Source: Caballeronia cordobensis
Lineage (GTDB): Bacteria; Pseudomonadota; Gammaproteobacteria; Burkholderiales; Burkholderiaceae
Direction of reading: 5' to 3'
DNA length: 64,000 nucleotides
NCBI RefSeq assembly: GCF_001544575.2
Contig: NZ_FCNY02000001.1
Span: 434,001-498,000, forward strand
A program made the translations under genes and the position numbers. Every line of letters starts with the position of its first letter. Position 1 is the first letter of the stretch. Below are positions 17,691-24,947 of the stretch, in pieces. The notes under the pieces are model-generated. The model had not been told where the DNA came from, did not search any database, and saw nothing but the letters and a program-made list of their open reading frames with translations.

Positions 17691-18728
17691 ATGAATAAAG
17701 TCGAAGACCATGCGGCAGCATCCACGTTGCGCGCCTTTCTTGGCGAGATGCTGTTTCAGCGCGGCAATGCCGAAGACACGGGCCGTGCGTTGCGCGCGCT
17801 GATCGATGCCGGTCTGGACCGTCTGCCCTTGCCCGGTCACGGCAGAACGAGCGAGCGCTGGCGTGCGCTCGGCGCCGTAGCCGCTTTCGACTTGTCGCTC
17901 GTCAAGCTGTACGAAGGTCATACGGATGCGCTGGCGATTCTCGCCGAACTCGACGAAGACCGGCCGAACGACGGCAGCGCATGGGCCGTATGGGCCGCCG
18001 AACCGCCGAACGCGCGTCTTTCGGCACTGGGCGACCCCGGCGCGGCGACCGTGCTGCTGCAAGACACTAAGTTCTGGTGTTCCGGCGCGGCATCGGTCAC
18101 GCATGCGCTCGTGACCGCCTGGAACGAGCGCGGCGAACCGGTGCTCGCAGCCGTCGACTTGAGCGAGGATGGCGTGCAAATCACCGGCGCGGGCTGGCAA
18201 GCGGTGGGCATGCGAGCGAGCGCGAGCGTCGATGTCCGGTTCGAGCGCGTGCGCGCGCGGTTGATCGGACCGCCGCGCGGCTATCTGGAGCGTCCGGGCT
18301 TCTGGCACGGCGGAGCAGGCATCGCCGCGTGCTGGTTCGGCGCGGCAGCCGGTATCGCCGAATTCGTCGCGCGCGACGCGAAACAGCGCGCCGGGCCGCA
18401 CAAGCTCGCGCATCTCGGCGCCATCGACACGACGCTCAGCGCAACGGCGGCGCTGCTGCGCGAAACGGCCGCGTTGATCGACCGCCAACCCGCCGCCGAC
18501 GCGCTCCTTCCCGTCATGCGCGCACGTCTCGCGGCGGAGCGTGCGGCGGCGTTCGTTGTCGAGCACGCGGGCCGTGCGCTGGGCGCGGGCCCGCTCTGCC
18601 GGGACGCGCACTTCGCGCAGCTCATGGCCGACCTGCCCGTATTCATTCGACAAAGCCACGCCGAGCGCGACGAAGCATCGCTCGCCGAACGCGTCATCGA
18701 GGAGGAAAGGATTTCATGGCAAGTGTGA
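17691..18728 (+). CDS. Acyl-CoA dehydrogenase-like protein
   Basis: 345 residues, shorter than the usual ~380. Recognisable are the middle beta domain (GAASVTHALVTAW, then TGAGWQAVGMRASASVDVRFERV, which matches the LGMRxxxSxxxxFxxV strand of acyl-CoA dehydrogenases) and the C-terminal helical domain. The N-terminal helical domain is reduced, and I could not identify the catalytic Glu, so it may be an acyl-CoA dehydrogenase-fold protein with another job. ATG 17691 follows a GAAAG ribosome site. It overlaps the PIG-L gene by 13 bases and the NodS-like gene follows, forming a three-gene operon. Confidence 0.78.
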   Translation: MNKVEDHAAASTLRAFLGEMLFQRGNAEDTGRALRALIDAGLDRLPLPGHGRTSERWRALGAVAAFDLSLVKLYEGHTDALAILAELDEDRPNDGSAWAVWAAEPPNARLSALGDPGAATVLLQDTKFWCSGAASVTHALVTAWNERGEPVLAAVDLSEDGVQITGAGWQAVGMRASASVDVRFERVRARLIGPPRGYLERPGFWHGGAGIAACWFGAAAGIAEFVARDAKQRAGPHKLAHLGAIDTTLSATAALLRETAALIDRQPAADALLPVMRARLAAERAAAFVVEHAGRALGAGPLCRDAHFAQLMADLPVFIRQSHAERDEASLAERVIEEERISWQV

Positions 18729-19507
18729 GCACGCGAGCGCCGGCCGACCCGACAGCAATCGATCGAACCATTTCCGGCGATGGCACACCCGAAGCCGCCT
18801 GGCAGGGTTGGGGGCGTCTGGGTGCATTGCCCGAAGTCGATCCCGCGGTACTCGTGCCATTCGGCGGGCGGGCTGTCGTAGTCGCGCCACACCCCGACGA
18901 CGAAATCCTCGGCACCGGCGGACTGCTCTCGCGTCTTTCGGAAATCAGCCGGAACATACTCATCATCGCCGTGACGGACGGCACCGCGAGCCACCCGGAT
19001 TCGACCGAATGGCCGCCCGAGCGCCTTGCACGCGTGCGGCCGCAGGAAACGCGGTCCGCGCTGCAACGGCTGCGCCTGCGTCATGCCCAGGTGGTCAGGC
19101 TCGGATTTCAGGATGGCGAGCCCGGCGGTATCGATGCGAATTTATCAGGAATGCTATCCGAACATCTTCAACCGGGTGATATCGTTTTCACGACTTGGCG
19201 CTATGATGGGCATCCCGACCACGAGGCAGCCGGGCGCGCCGTTCATGCAGCGGCCGAAGCGCTCGAATTGCCTTGCGTGGAGGTGCCGCTCTGGACCTGG
19301 CACTGGGCGTCGCCGGACGATACGCGCGTGCCATGGAGCCGTGCCCGCCGCATCGTTCTCGACGGCGCAACGCACGCCCGGAAACTTCGGGCCGTGCAGG
19401 CTTTCCGAAGCCAACTCGAACCTGACGCCGCAACCGGTCAGGCGCCAGTACTGCCAGACCATGTGCTGGCCCGGCTGACGCGGCCTTTCGAAGTCGTACT
19501 CATATGA
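18716..19507 (+). CDS. PIG-L family deacetylase
   Basis: 263-residue LmbE/PIG-L zinc deacetylase. APHPDDEILGTGG (H59, D61, D62) and GHPDHEA (H165, H168) supply the zinc ligands H59, D62 and H168 and the catalytic Asp D61. Family members remove acetyl groups from N-acetyl sugars or related conjugates (for example in mycothiol, bacillithiol and lipid precursors). Start ATG 18716 has GAGGAAAGG upstream, inside the end of the preceding gene. Its stop overlaps the methyltransferase start (ATGA), so the enzymes are probably made in step. Confidence 0.9.
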   Translation: MASVSTRAPADPTAIDRTISGDGTPEAAWQGWGRLGALPEVDPAVLVPFGGRAVVVAPHPDDEILGTGGLLSRLSEISRNILIIAVTDGTASHPDSTEWPPERLARVRPQETRSALQRLRLRHAQVVRLGFQDGEPGGIDANLSGMLSEHLQPGDIVFTTWRYDGHPDHEAAGRAVHAAAEALELPCVEVPLWTWHWASPDDTRVPWSRARRIVLDGATHARKLRAVQAFRSQLEPDAATGQAPVLPDHVLARLTRPFEVVLI

Positions 19508-20118
19508 AAAACAACACTAACAATACTAAGCAGTACTTCAATGATCTTTATCGCGAAAACGACGATCCCTGGAAAATCCGCCATCGCTGGTATGAACGGC
19601 GAAAGCGCGCGCTCACGCTCGCTTCACTGCCGCACGAGCACTACGCGCGCGGTTTCGAACCCGGGTGCGGCAACGGCGAACTGACCGCGCTGCTTGCGGC
19701 GCGCTGCGACCAACTCATCGCCACCGATATTTCCGAGGATGCCGTGGCGCTGACGCGGCAACGGGTCGCACACTGTCCGAACGTCGAGGTTCAGCAGATG
19801 CTGTTGCCCGATGTATGGCCAAGCGGGAAGGTCGATCTCGTCGTGATCAGCGAAATCGGCTATTACCTTGACGAGCCGCAGCTATGGCATATCGTCGAGC
19901 ATATTCACCAGAGCTTGTCGCGCCATGGCGCGGTGGTCGCGTGCCACTGGCGCAGGCCAATCGAAGGCTGGAGTCAGAACGGCGACGACGTTCACGCCAA
20001 GCTGCGCGGCCGCATGAGCATGCCCGTGCTCTGCCACTATTGGGACGACGACCTGGTTCTCGATGTCTGGGCACCCGACACGCGCTCGATCCACGACCGG
20101 GAAGCATCAGAGGCTTAA
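19504..20118 (+). CDS. NodS-like SAM-dependent methyltransferase
   Basis: 204-residue class I methyltransferase. Motif I is FEPGCGNGEL (about residues 51-60); ATDISEDAV and VVISEIGYYL are motifs II and IV. FNDLYRENDDPW and WYERRKR near the N terminus are typical of the NodS group, which N-methylates the free amine left on a chitooligosaccharide after deacetylation. With PIG-L directly upstream, deacetylation followed by N-methylation is plausible here. The first ~10 codons are Asn-rich and AT-rich, unlike the rest. Last gene of the cassette; no glycosyltransferase follows. Confidence 0.85.
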   Translation: MKNNTNNTKQYFNDLYRENDDPWKIRHRWYERRKRALTLASLPHEHYARGFEPGCGNGELTALLAARCDQLIATDISEDAVALTRQRVAHCPNVEVQQMLLPDVWPSGKVDLVVISEIGYYLDEPQLWHIVEHIHQSLSRHGAVVACHWRRPIEGWSQNGDDVHAKLRGRMSMPVLCHYWDDDLVLDVWAPDTRSIHDREASEA

Positions 20119-20224
20119 TGTTTCTCCTTTTTTACTAAACAAACAAATCGCAAGGAATCTCATATATAACAAGGATCTACTGGTTTTCTCCTATCTCATA
20201 TAGGCTGTTTTCCCGGTTTTTTAC

Positions 20225-20248
20225 TATACAATCGCTCTCGAAAAGCGA
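20225..20248 (+). promoter_or_regulatory. Promoter/operator of the LacI operon
   Basis: The 209-bp gap before the LacI gene is very AT-rich. A -10-like TATACA (20225-20230) is followed by the 17-bp inverted repeat TCGCT-CTCGAAA-AGCGA (20232-20248). The position just after the -10 suits an autoregulatory LacI-family operator, though the arms are short and the -35 is poor. Confidence 0.4.
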
Positions 20249-20327
20249 ATCCGGCGGGCGCGGTAAACATTGCCCCGCGGGAAAGAGGTAGAAAGCCGAG
20301 AAACAGGCGGAGACAGAGAACACCACG

Positions 20328-21347
20328 ATGGCCACCACCATTCGCGATGTCGCGCGTGCGGCAAGCGTCTCGATCGGGACGGTGTCGCGCGCGCTCAAGA
20401 ATCAACCGGGTTTGTCCGAAGCCACGCGCGTGCGCGTCGTCGAAGTCGCGCAGCAGCTCGGCTATGACTCGGGACAGTTGCGCACGCGCATTCGACGCGT
20501 GACTTTTTTGCTGCACCGGCAGCACAACAATTTCGCCGTCAGCCCGTTTTTTTCGCACGTGCTGCACGGTTTTGAGGAAGCGTGCCGCGAGCGGCGTCTC
20601 GTTCCGTCGGTGCTCACCGCCGGTCCGACGCACGATCTCGCGCAGCAAATGCGGCTGCATGCGCCGGACGCCATCGCGGTCGCGGGCTTCGTCGAGCCCG
20701 AACTGCTCGCGCACCTGCATTCGCTCGCGCGGCCCACCGTGCTGATCGATCTTCGCGCGCCGGGTTTTCGCTCCGTCAACATCGACAACGTGAAGGGCGC
20801 GTCGCTCGCGATGCAGCATTTGTTCGCGCAGGGGCGGCGGCGCATCGCGTTCATCGGCGGATCGCTCGCGCATCACAGCATCGCGCAGCGTGCGCTCGGC
20901 TATCGGAAGGCGTTTTTCGACGCCGGCCTGCTCTTCGACCCAACGCTGGAAATCATGACGCAGCCCGGCCTGCCCGCCGATCTCGCCGCCGCCGATGCGA
21001 TGGAGCGCCTGATCGCCGACGCCCGCGCGCAATCCGCTCCGCTGCCCGACGCCGTTTTCGCCTATAACGATGCAGCAGCCCTCGCCGCGATGCGCGTCTG
21101 CCTCATGCACGGCTTGCGCGTGCCGGACGACATTGCGTTCGTCGGTTTCGACGACATCCCGGCCGCCGCGCAAAGCACGCCGCCGCTCTCGACCGTGACC
21201 GTCGACAAGGAAGCGCTCGGGCGACGCGGCGTCGAGTTGCTGCTGGAAGATCAATCGAGCCCGCCGAGCCAGGCCGACACGCTCGTCGCCGTCACCTTCG
21301 TTCCGCGCGCGAGCTCGGGCACGAAACAGGACATCAGCACGCCATGA
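20328..21347 (+). CDS. LacI family transcriptional regulator
   Basis: 339 residues. The N-terminal helix-turn-helix (residues about 4-25, TIRDVARAASVSIGTVSRAL) and hinge are followed by a periplasmic-binding-protein-like effector domain: SPFFSHVLHGFEEA, IDLRAPGFRSVNIDN, IAFIGGS, VFAYNDAAALAAM, IAFVGFDDIP and PPLSTV. Likely a repressor of the two sugar genes to which it is coupled (its stop overlaps the isomerase start as ATGA), released by the sugar or a phosphate of it. Confidence 0.93.
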   Translation: MATTIRDVARAASVSIGTVSRALKNQPGLSEATRVRVVEVAQQLGYDSGQLRTRIRRVTFLLHRQHNNFAVSPFFSHVLHGFEEACRERRLVPSVLTAGPTHDLAQQMRLHAPDAIAVAGFVEPELLAHLHSLARPTVLIDLRAPGFRSVNIDNVKGASLAMQHLFAQGRRRIAFIGGSLAHHSIAQRALGYRKAFFDAGLLFDPTLEIMTQPGLPADLAAADAMERLIADARAQSAPLPDAVFAYNDAAALAAMRVCLMHGLRVPDDIAFVGFDDIPAAAQSTPPLSTVTVDKEALGRRGVELLLEDQSSPPSQADTLVAVTFVPRASSGTKQDISTP

Positions 21348-22597
21348 ACATGACCGCCTCACCTGCCCTCGCGGAAGAAGTGTCAGTGAAACGCGCGACC
21401 GATTTCCGCAGCCGCGACTTCCTGCTCTCGCACGTGCGCGACACGCTCGCGTTCTATGCGCCCAACGCACGCGATTCGTCCGGCGGTTTCTTCCATTATT
21501 TCAAGGACGACGGCAGCGTCTACGACCGCACGACGCGCCATCTCGTCAGCAGCACGCGCTTCGTCTTCAATTACGCGATGGCCTACCGCCATTTCGGCGA
21601 CGCCGCCTATCAGGACGACGCGCGCCACGCTTTCAAATTCCTGCGCGACGCCCACTGGGACGCCGCGAACGAAGGCTACGACTGGGAAATCGAGTGGCGC
21701 GACGGACAGAAGCGCACGCTCGACGGCACGCGCCACTGCTACGGCATGGCGTTCGTGCTGCTCGCGTGCGCGCATGCGGCGATGGCGGGCATCGACGAAG
21801 CGAAGCCGATGATCGACGAAACCTTCGCGCTCATGGAAAAGCGTTTCTGGGACGCCGACGCCGGCCTCTACGCCGACGAAGCCACGCCCGACTGGCAGCT
21901 TTCCGCCTATCGCGGGCAGAACGCGAACATGCACGCGACCGAGGCGCTGCTCGCCGCGTACGAGGCGACCGGCCACGTCATCTATCTGGATCGCGCGGAA
22001 AAGATTGCGGGCAATATCACGCTGCGGCAGGCGAAGCTGTCGCACGGGCTCGTGTGGGAGCATTTTCACCGCGACTGGTCGGTGGACTGGCACTACAACG
22101 AATCCGACAGCTCGAACATCTTCCGGCCGTGGGGCTTTCAGCCGGGGCATCAGACCGAATGGGCGAAGCTGCTGTTGATTCTGGAGCGGCATCGCGCGCT
22201 GCCGTGGCTTTGCCCCCGCGCCATCGAACTGTTCGACGCCGGATTCAGCCGCGCGTGGGACAGCCGTCACGGCGGCCTCTACTACGGCTTCGGCCCGGAC
22301 GACAGCATCTGCGACCACGACAAATATTTCTGGGTGCAGGCGGAAAGTTTCGCCGCGGCGGCGCTGCTCGGCGCACGCACGGGCCGCGAACGTTTCTGGG
22401 ACTGCTACGACGAACTGTGGCGCTATAGCTGGGCGCACTTCGTCGATCACGAATACGGCGCGTGGTATCGCATCCTCACGTGCGACAACCGCAAGTACGG
22501 CGACGAGAAGAGTCCGGCCGGCAAGACCGACTATCACACGATGGGCGCGTGCTACGAAGTGCTGAACGCGCTTTCTTCGCCCCAAATCTCACGGTGA
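21344..22597 (+). CDS. AGE family epimerase/isomerase, probable D-mannose isomerase
   Basis: 417 residues with the (alpha/alpha)6-barrel pattern of N-acylglucosamine 2-epimerase/YihS proteins: RFVFNYAMAYRHFG, the N-x-H motif QNANMHATEALL, FRPWGFQPGHQTEWAKLLL with its catalytic His, and DYHTMGACYE with the second His near the C terminus. Since a PfkB kinase follows and no amino-sugar genes are near, an aldose-ketose isomerase acting on mannose (mannose to fructose) is the best guess; a glucosamine epimerase is less likely. Translationally coupled to the LacI gene. Confidence 0.82.
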   Translation: MNMTASPALAEEVSVKRATDFRSRDFLLSHVRDTLAFYAPNARDSSGGFFHYFKDDGSVYDRTTRHLVSSTRFVFNYAMAYRHFGDAAYQDDARHAFKFLRDAHWDAANEGYDWEIEWRDGQKRTLDGTRHCYGMAFVLLACAHAAMAGIDEAKPMIDETFALMEKRFWDADAGLYADEATPDWQLSAYRGQNANMHATEALLAAYEATGHVIYLDRAEKIAGNITLRQAKLSHGLVWEHFHRDWSVDWHYNESDSSNIFRPWGFQPGHQTEWAKLLLILERHRALPWLCPRAIELFDAGFSRAWDSRHGGLYYGFGPDDSICDHDKYFWVQAESFAAAALLGARTGRERFWDCYDELWRYSWAHFVDHEYGAWYRILTCDNRKYGDEKSPAGKTDYHTMGACYEVLNALSSPQISR

Positions 22598-22602
22598 ACA
22601 CC

Positions 22603-23514
22603 ATGGCAAGCGAGCATTCCAACTTCCCGCAGTTCGTGTCGGCGGGCGACATCCTCACCGACATGATCCGCACCGACGTGTCGAGCTGGCTTTCTCGTCC
22701 CGGCGGCGCGGGCTGGAACGTCGCGCGCGCCGTGGCGCGGCTCGGCCTGCCGACCGCCTGCGCCGGCTCGCTCGGCACGGACAATTTCTCCGACGACCTG
22801 TGGGAAGCGAGCGCCGCATCCGGTCTCGACATGCGCTTCATGCAGCGCGTGGAGCGCCCGCCGCTGCTCGCGATCGTCCACAAGACGCAGCCGCCGACGT
22901 ATTACTTCATGGGCGAGAACGGCGCGGACCTGGCGTTCGATCCGTCGCGGCTGCCGCCAGGCTGGATGGAGCGCGTGAAATGGGCGCACTTCGGCTGCAT
23001 CAGCCTCGTGCGCCAGCCGCTCGGGCGCACGCTCGCCGCGCTCGCCGCGCAGTTGCGCGAACATGGCGTGAAGATCAGCTTCGATCCGAACTACCGCAAT
23101 CTGATGGAGCACGGCTACGAGCCGATCCTGCGCAACATGGCGGGTCTCGCCGATCTCATCAAAGTGTCGGACGAAGATCTGCACATGCTGTTCAAGGGCA
23201 TGCCGGAAGCCGACGCGCTCGCGAAAATCCGTTCTATGAATCCCCAGGCCACCGTGCTCGTCACGCGCGGTTCGGCCGAAGCCACGCTCTACGCCGGCGA
23301 CGAGCAATTCAGCGCACGCCCGCCGAGCGTCGAAGTGGCGGATACGGTCGGCGCGGGCGATGCGTCCATCGGCGGATTGCTCTACAGCCTGATGACGCGC
23401 CACGGCGGCTGGTCGGATCACCTGAAGTTCGCGCTCGCGGCGGGCGCGGCGGCGTGCCGGCATTCGGGCGCGCATTCGCCGTCGCTGGAAGAGGTCGAAG
23501 ATCTGCTGAAATAA
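22603..23514 (+). CDS. PfkB family carbohydrate kinase, probable fructokinase
   Basis: 303 residues. An N-terminal GGAGWNVARAVARLG sugar-site motif, FDPNYRNLM, VLVTRGSAEATLY, and the PfkB signature DTVGAGDAS with anion hole and catalytic base D253. Phosphorylates a sugar; next to the isomerase the likely substrate is fructose, giving fructose-6-phosphate. ATG 22603 is listed; an in-frame GTG at 22594 overlapping the upstream stop is an alternative that adds three residues. Third gene of the LacI-isomerase-kinase operon. Confidence 0.87.
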   Translation: MASEHSNFPQFVSAGDILTDMIRTDVSSWLSRPGGAGWNVARAVARLGLPTACAGSLGTDNFSDDLWEASAASGLDMRFMQRVERPPLLAIVHKTQPPTYYFMGENGADLAFDPSRLPPGWMERVKWAHFGCISLVRQPLGRTLAALAAQLREHGVKISFDPNYRNLMEHGYEPILRNMAGLADLIKVSDEDLHMLFKGMPEADALAKIRSMNPQATVLVTRGSAEATLYAGDEQFSARPPSVEVADTVGAGDASIGGLLYSLMTRHGGWSDHLKFALAAGAAACRHSGAHSPSLEEVEDLLK

Positions 23515-23581
23515 GCTGTCGCACGCGTTAAATAACTGCGTGCTAGCATGGATTTCGTCCTTGCCGGGAGGCGCAGCCATC

Positions 23582-23803
23582 ATGGAAGACACGACCTACA
23601 CGAAAGGCCTGTATACGGCGACGATCGGCGTGCGCGCCATCGACGGCGGCAAGTTCCAGGGTCTCGTCTCGCTCGCACGCGACGACGGCGAGGATACCGA
23701 TGCGACGCTCTACGAAGTGGAAGCCGCATCCGGGAACGAAGAGGAAGCGCTGAACGAAGCGCGGGCGCTCGCGCACCGCATCCTCGGCGAAATCGAACTC
23801 TAG
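23582..23803 (+). CDS. Small conserved-looking hypothetical protein
   Basis: 73 residues, acidic, no signal peptide or membrane segment. It reads as a compact alpha/beta protein: a strand region with YTATIGVRAIDGG and a C-terminal helix with many Glu/Ala ending in R-I-L-G-E-I-E-L. ATG 23582 is preceded by GGGAGG at a workable distance. It stands 17 bases upstream of a second small gene with its own GGAGG site, so the two form an operon. Function unknown. Confidence 0.68.
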   Translation: MEDTTYTKGLYTATIGVRAIDGGKFQGLVSLARDDGEDTDATLYEVEAASGNEEEALNEARALAHRILGEIEL

Positions 23804-23820
23804 ATGCATCGGAGGAAATC

Positions 23821-24066
23821 ATGCCGGAGCAGATCTTCCTTTATGGCGTCTACGCCATCCACGTGAGGCCGGTCGAGCTGCAAGGCTCGCGCTGGGACGC
23901 GGAATACGAGATCCGTCATCACGACAAGGCGGTGCAGCCGTGGACGACCGTCGGCGGCGATGACGGCCTCGCCGACAAAGCCGAGGCGGTCGAACTCGCG
24001 CACCAGCGCGCGGTGTCGGATATCGAAGCCGGCGCGGGCATTCCGAAGCCGCGCGCGTTTCCCTAA
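23821..24066 (+). CDS. Small hypothetical protein, second of a pair
   Basis: 81 residues starting at ATG 23821 with a strong GGAGGAAATC site. It looks cytosolic, with a central region rich in His/Glu/Asp and a C-terminal helix. The pattern of aromatic and charged residues (W-D-A-E-Y-E-I-R, V-Q-P-W) suggests a small beta-sheet protein. Function unknown. Its stop overlaps the stop of the convergent GST gene. Confidence 0.65.
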   Translation: MPEQIFLYGVYAIHVRPVELQGSRWDAEYEIRHHDKAVQPWTTVGGDDGLADKAEAVELAHQRAVSDIEAGAGIPKPRAFP

Positions 24067-24713
24067 ATCTCGTTCGACGGGTGCGCGAGGCCCACGTGCG
24101 TATTGAGCGCGAGCCGCTCCGCCTCGCGCCGGTCGATCGCTGACGCGCGCTCGTAGCCTTCGCGCGCGAGCGAGCGCTCGACGTAATCGAAGAGCACGCC
24201 CTGCGGCTCGATCAGCTTCGCCTTGAACGCGATCTGCAATGTGCTCGCCACGAGGATATCGGCGGCGGTGAACGGATCGCCGAGCAGCCACGGGCCTTCT
24301 TCGAGCGCGCTTTCGATCGCGTGCTCGACGCGCCCGAGATCGCCCCATCCAAAGCTCACGGAGTTGCCCTGCGCGCCGGTCATGCGCTCGGCCATTGCCG
24401 GTTCCAGACACGAGCCGGTGAAGAACATCCATTGCAGAAAGCGGCCGCGCGACGGATCGTGCAGCGGCACGCCGAGCCCGGTTTCCGGATGCCGGTCCGC
24501 GAGATAGAGCAGCACCGCGCCCGATTCGGCGACGCGCACGCTGCCGTCTTCGAGCGCGGGCAGCTTCGACATCGGATTGACGCGGCAGAAGCTGGCGTCG
24601 TTCTGCGCGCCCGCGCGAATGTTCACGAACGCCAGTTCATACGGCACGCGCATTTCTTCGAGCATCCACAGCGCGCGAAATGCGCGCGTCTTCGGCCAGT
24701 AGAAGAGCTTCAT
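24063..24713 (-). CDS. Glutathione S-transferase family protein
   Basis: 216 residues. N-terminal thioredoxin fold with YWPKTRAFRALWMLEE, NPMSKLPALEDG (cis-Pro) and ESGAVLLYLAD, then the helical domain with PWLLGDPFTAADILVAS. A different subgroup from the GST at 492: the active-site region has Thr/Arg rather than the Ser-Gly-Asn-Cys of the first. Convergent with the small-protein operon, sharing four bases at the stops. Confidence 0.88.
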   Translation of the reverse strand: MKLFYWPKTRAFRALWMLEEMRVPYELAFVNIRAGAQNDASFCRVNPMSKLPALEDGSVRVAESGAVLLYLADRHPETGLGVPLHDPSRGRFLQWMFFTGSCLEPAMAERMTGAQGNSVSFGWGDLGRVEHAIESALEEGPWLLGDPFTAADILVASTLQIAFKAKLIEPQGVLFDYVERSLAREGYERASAIDRREAERLALNTHVGLAHPSNEI

Positions 24714-24883
24714 CGGCGTCGCTTTTTGTCGGCTTCGAGGCGTTCAGATTAGTCCCTTCGCGCGCCGCCGCCTGATCCGGGTATACGCGTAGCCGCGACG
24801 AATCGAGAAAATTCCTCTCGCTCTTCGCCCAAATGGACCGGATGTTTCTCGATGCGCGCGGAATCCGGGCAAGTGCGCAAAAA

Positions 24884-24909
24884 CATTCCGCATTTGTCGA
24901 CAAAGAATG
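24884..24909. promoter_or_regulatory. Palindrome upstream of the indolepyruvate oxidoreductase
   Basis: A perfect 12-bp palindrome TTTGTCGACAAA (24893-24904) lies within CATTC...GAATG outer arms (24884-24888 and 24905-24909), 43 bases before the start codon. Its size and position suit an operator. Which regulator binds is not known. Confidence 0.4.
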
Positions 24910-24947
24910 TCGCATTGCCTCGCATACCTAGAAAGACCGGAGAACCC

